Source: Candidatus Omnitrophota bacterium | GTDB taxonomy: Bacteria; Omnitrophota; Koll11; Zapsychrales; Fredricksoniimonadaceae | Direction: 5' to 3' | Length of the DNA: 5,509 bases | Assembly (NCBI GenBank): GCA_023247595.1 | Contig: JAHFGF010000115.1 | Coordinates: 1 to 5,509, forward strand | Shown: positions 5,299 to 5,509 of the stretch, one piece after another | How the letters are laid out: every line of letters begins with the position of its first letter | Position numbering within the stretch: position 1 is the first letter of the stretch | Made by a program: the position numbers and the translations under genes | Notes under the pieces: generated by a model | What the model was told of the DNA's origin: nothing | Database searches by the model: none | What the model saw: only the letters and a program-made list of their open reading frames with translations

Positions 5299-5509
5299 AT
5301 GTGGCAAGCCATTCAAAAAAGAATCCGTCAGTCATTTTCTGACGCGGCCATGAACTATGAAGTGCTTTCGAGCCTTCATAAAGAGATTGGGCGCGAATTA
5401 GTCAGGAAAGTGATGGATAAACCGTGCTCAAAAATTCTTGATGTCGGCACGGGCACGGGTTATTTAGCCAACAAGGCCAAGTTTTATTTTCCCGAAGCGC
5501 TGGTTGTGG
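5299..5509 (+). CDS. bioC: Malonyl-ACP O-methyltransferase BioC (partial, N-terminal 70 residues)
   Basis: The gene runs off the window. The visible part starts MWQAIQKRIRQSFSDAAMNY, matching the BioC N-terminal pattern of a basic helix, an F-x-x-A-A-x-x-Y segment and a following helix (LHKEIGRELV). It reaches the SAM-binding motif I, ILDVGTGTGYLA (46-57). BioC methylates the free carboxyl of malonyl-ACP with S-adenosylmethionine, disguising it so that fatty-acid enzymes can build pimeloyl-ACP methyl ester, the substrate of BioH. ATG 5299 is the furthest upstream ATG in frame, as a tga lies at 5275-5277. No Shine-Dalgarno is visible. The N-terminal segment plus the bioF-bioH context make BioC much more likely than an unrelated methyltransferase, but motifs beyond motif I are outside the window. 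Confidence 0.87.
   Translation, partial: MWQAIQKRIRQSFSDAAMNYEVLSSLHKEIGRELVRKVMDKPCSKILDVGTGTGYLANKAKFYFPEALVV

Overview
The window reads as a stretch of bacterial chromosome with every supported gene on the + strand. It holds one secreted protein of unknown function, followed by the start of what looks like a biotin operon. The signal peptide with a Sec-type Ala-x-Ala-like end and the proteobacterial-style order bioF-bioH-bioC suggest a diderm bacterium. The moderate GC content, short word-rich intergenic palindromes and near absence of Shine-Dalgarno sequences fit an uncultivated phylum such as Omnitrophota. That taxonomic guess is inference only and weak.

Layout. Positions 1-281 appear non-coding and hold a long hairpin (86-202). 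A 174-residue secreted protein follows (288-812), with a small beta-rich domain and a C-terminal helical region rich in Asp/Asn-Pro motifs. The gap 813-919 carries a near-consensus sigma-70 promoter (870-898). A BirA-type operator (845-876) covers its -35 box. Then come a group I cysteine desulfurase (920-2065), a repressor-type biotin ligase BirA (2140-3096), BioF (3093-4280), a BioH-like alpha/beta hydrolase (4391-5191) and the first 70 residues of BioC (5299 to the window edge).

How it works together. By family knowledge, BioC methylates malonyl-ACP so that it can be elongated by fatty-acid synthesis. BioH removes the methyl ester from pimeloyl-ACP. BioF condenses pimeloyl-ACP with alanine to give KAPA. 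BirA attaches biotin to acceptor proteins and, having an N-terminal winged helix, can repress transcription when biotin is sufficient. The operator in front of the cysteine desulfurase implies that this sulfur-mobilising enzyme leads the operon and is under biotin control. A sensible rationale is supply of sulfur for the Fe-S clusters of biotin synthase (BioB), which is not in the window. BioB, BioA and BioD may lie downstream.

Most unusual features. (1) The predicted biotin-controlled promoter drives a cysteine desulfurase. (2) In three of the four gene junctions inside the operon, the spacer from the upstream stop codon to about 7-13 bases before the next start is filled by a low-complexity element. 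Two of these are long imperfect palindromes built from 8-10 bp words. The third is a 7-bp tandem array sharing words with one of the palindromes. The remaining junction (birA/bioF) is a 4-base ATGA overlap.
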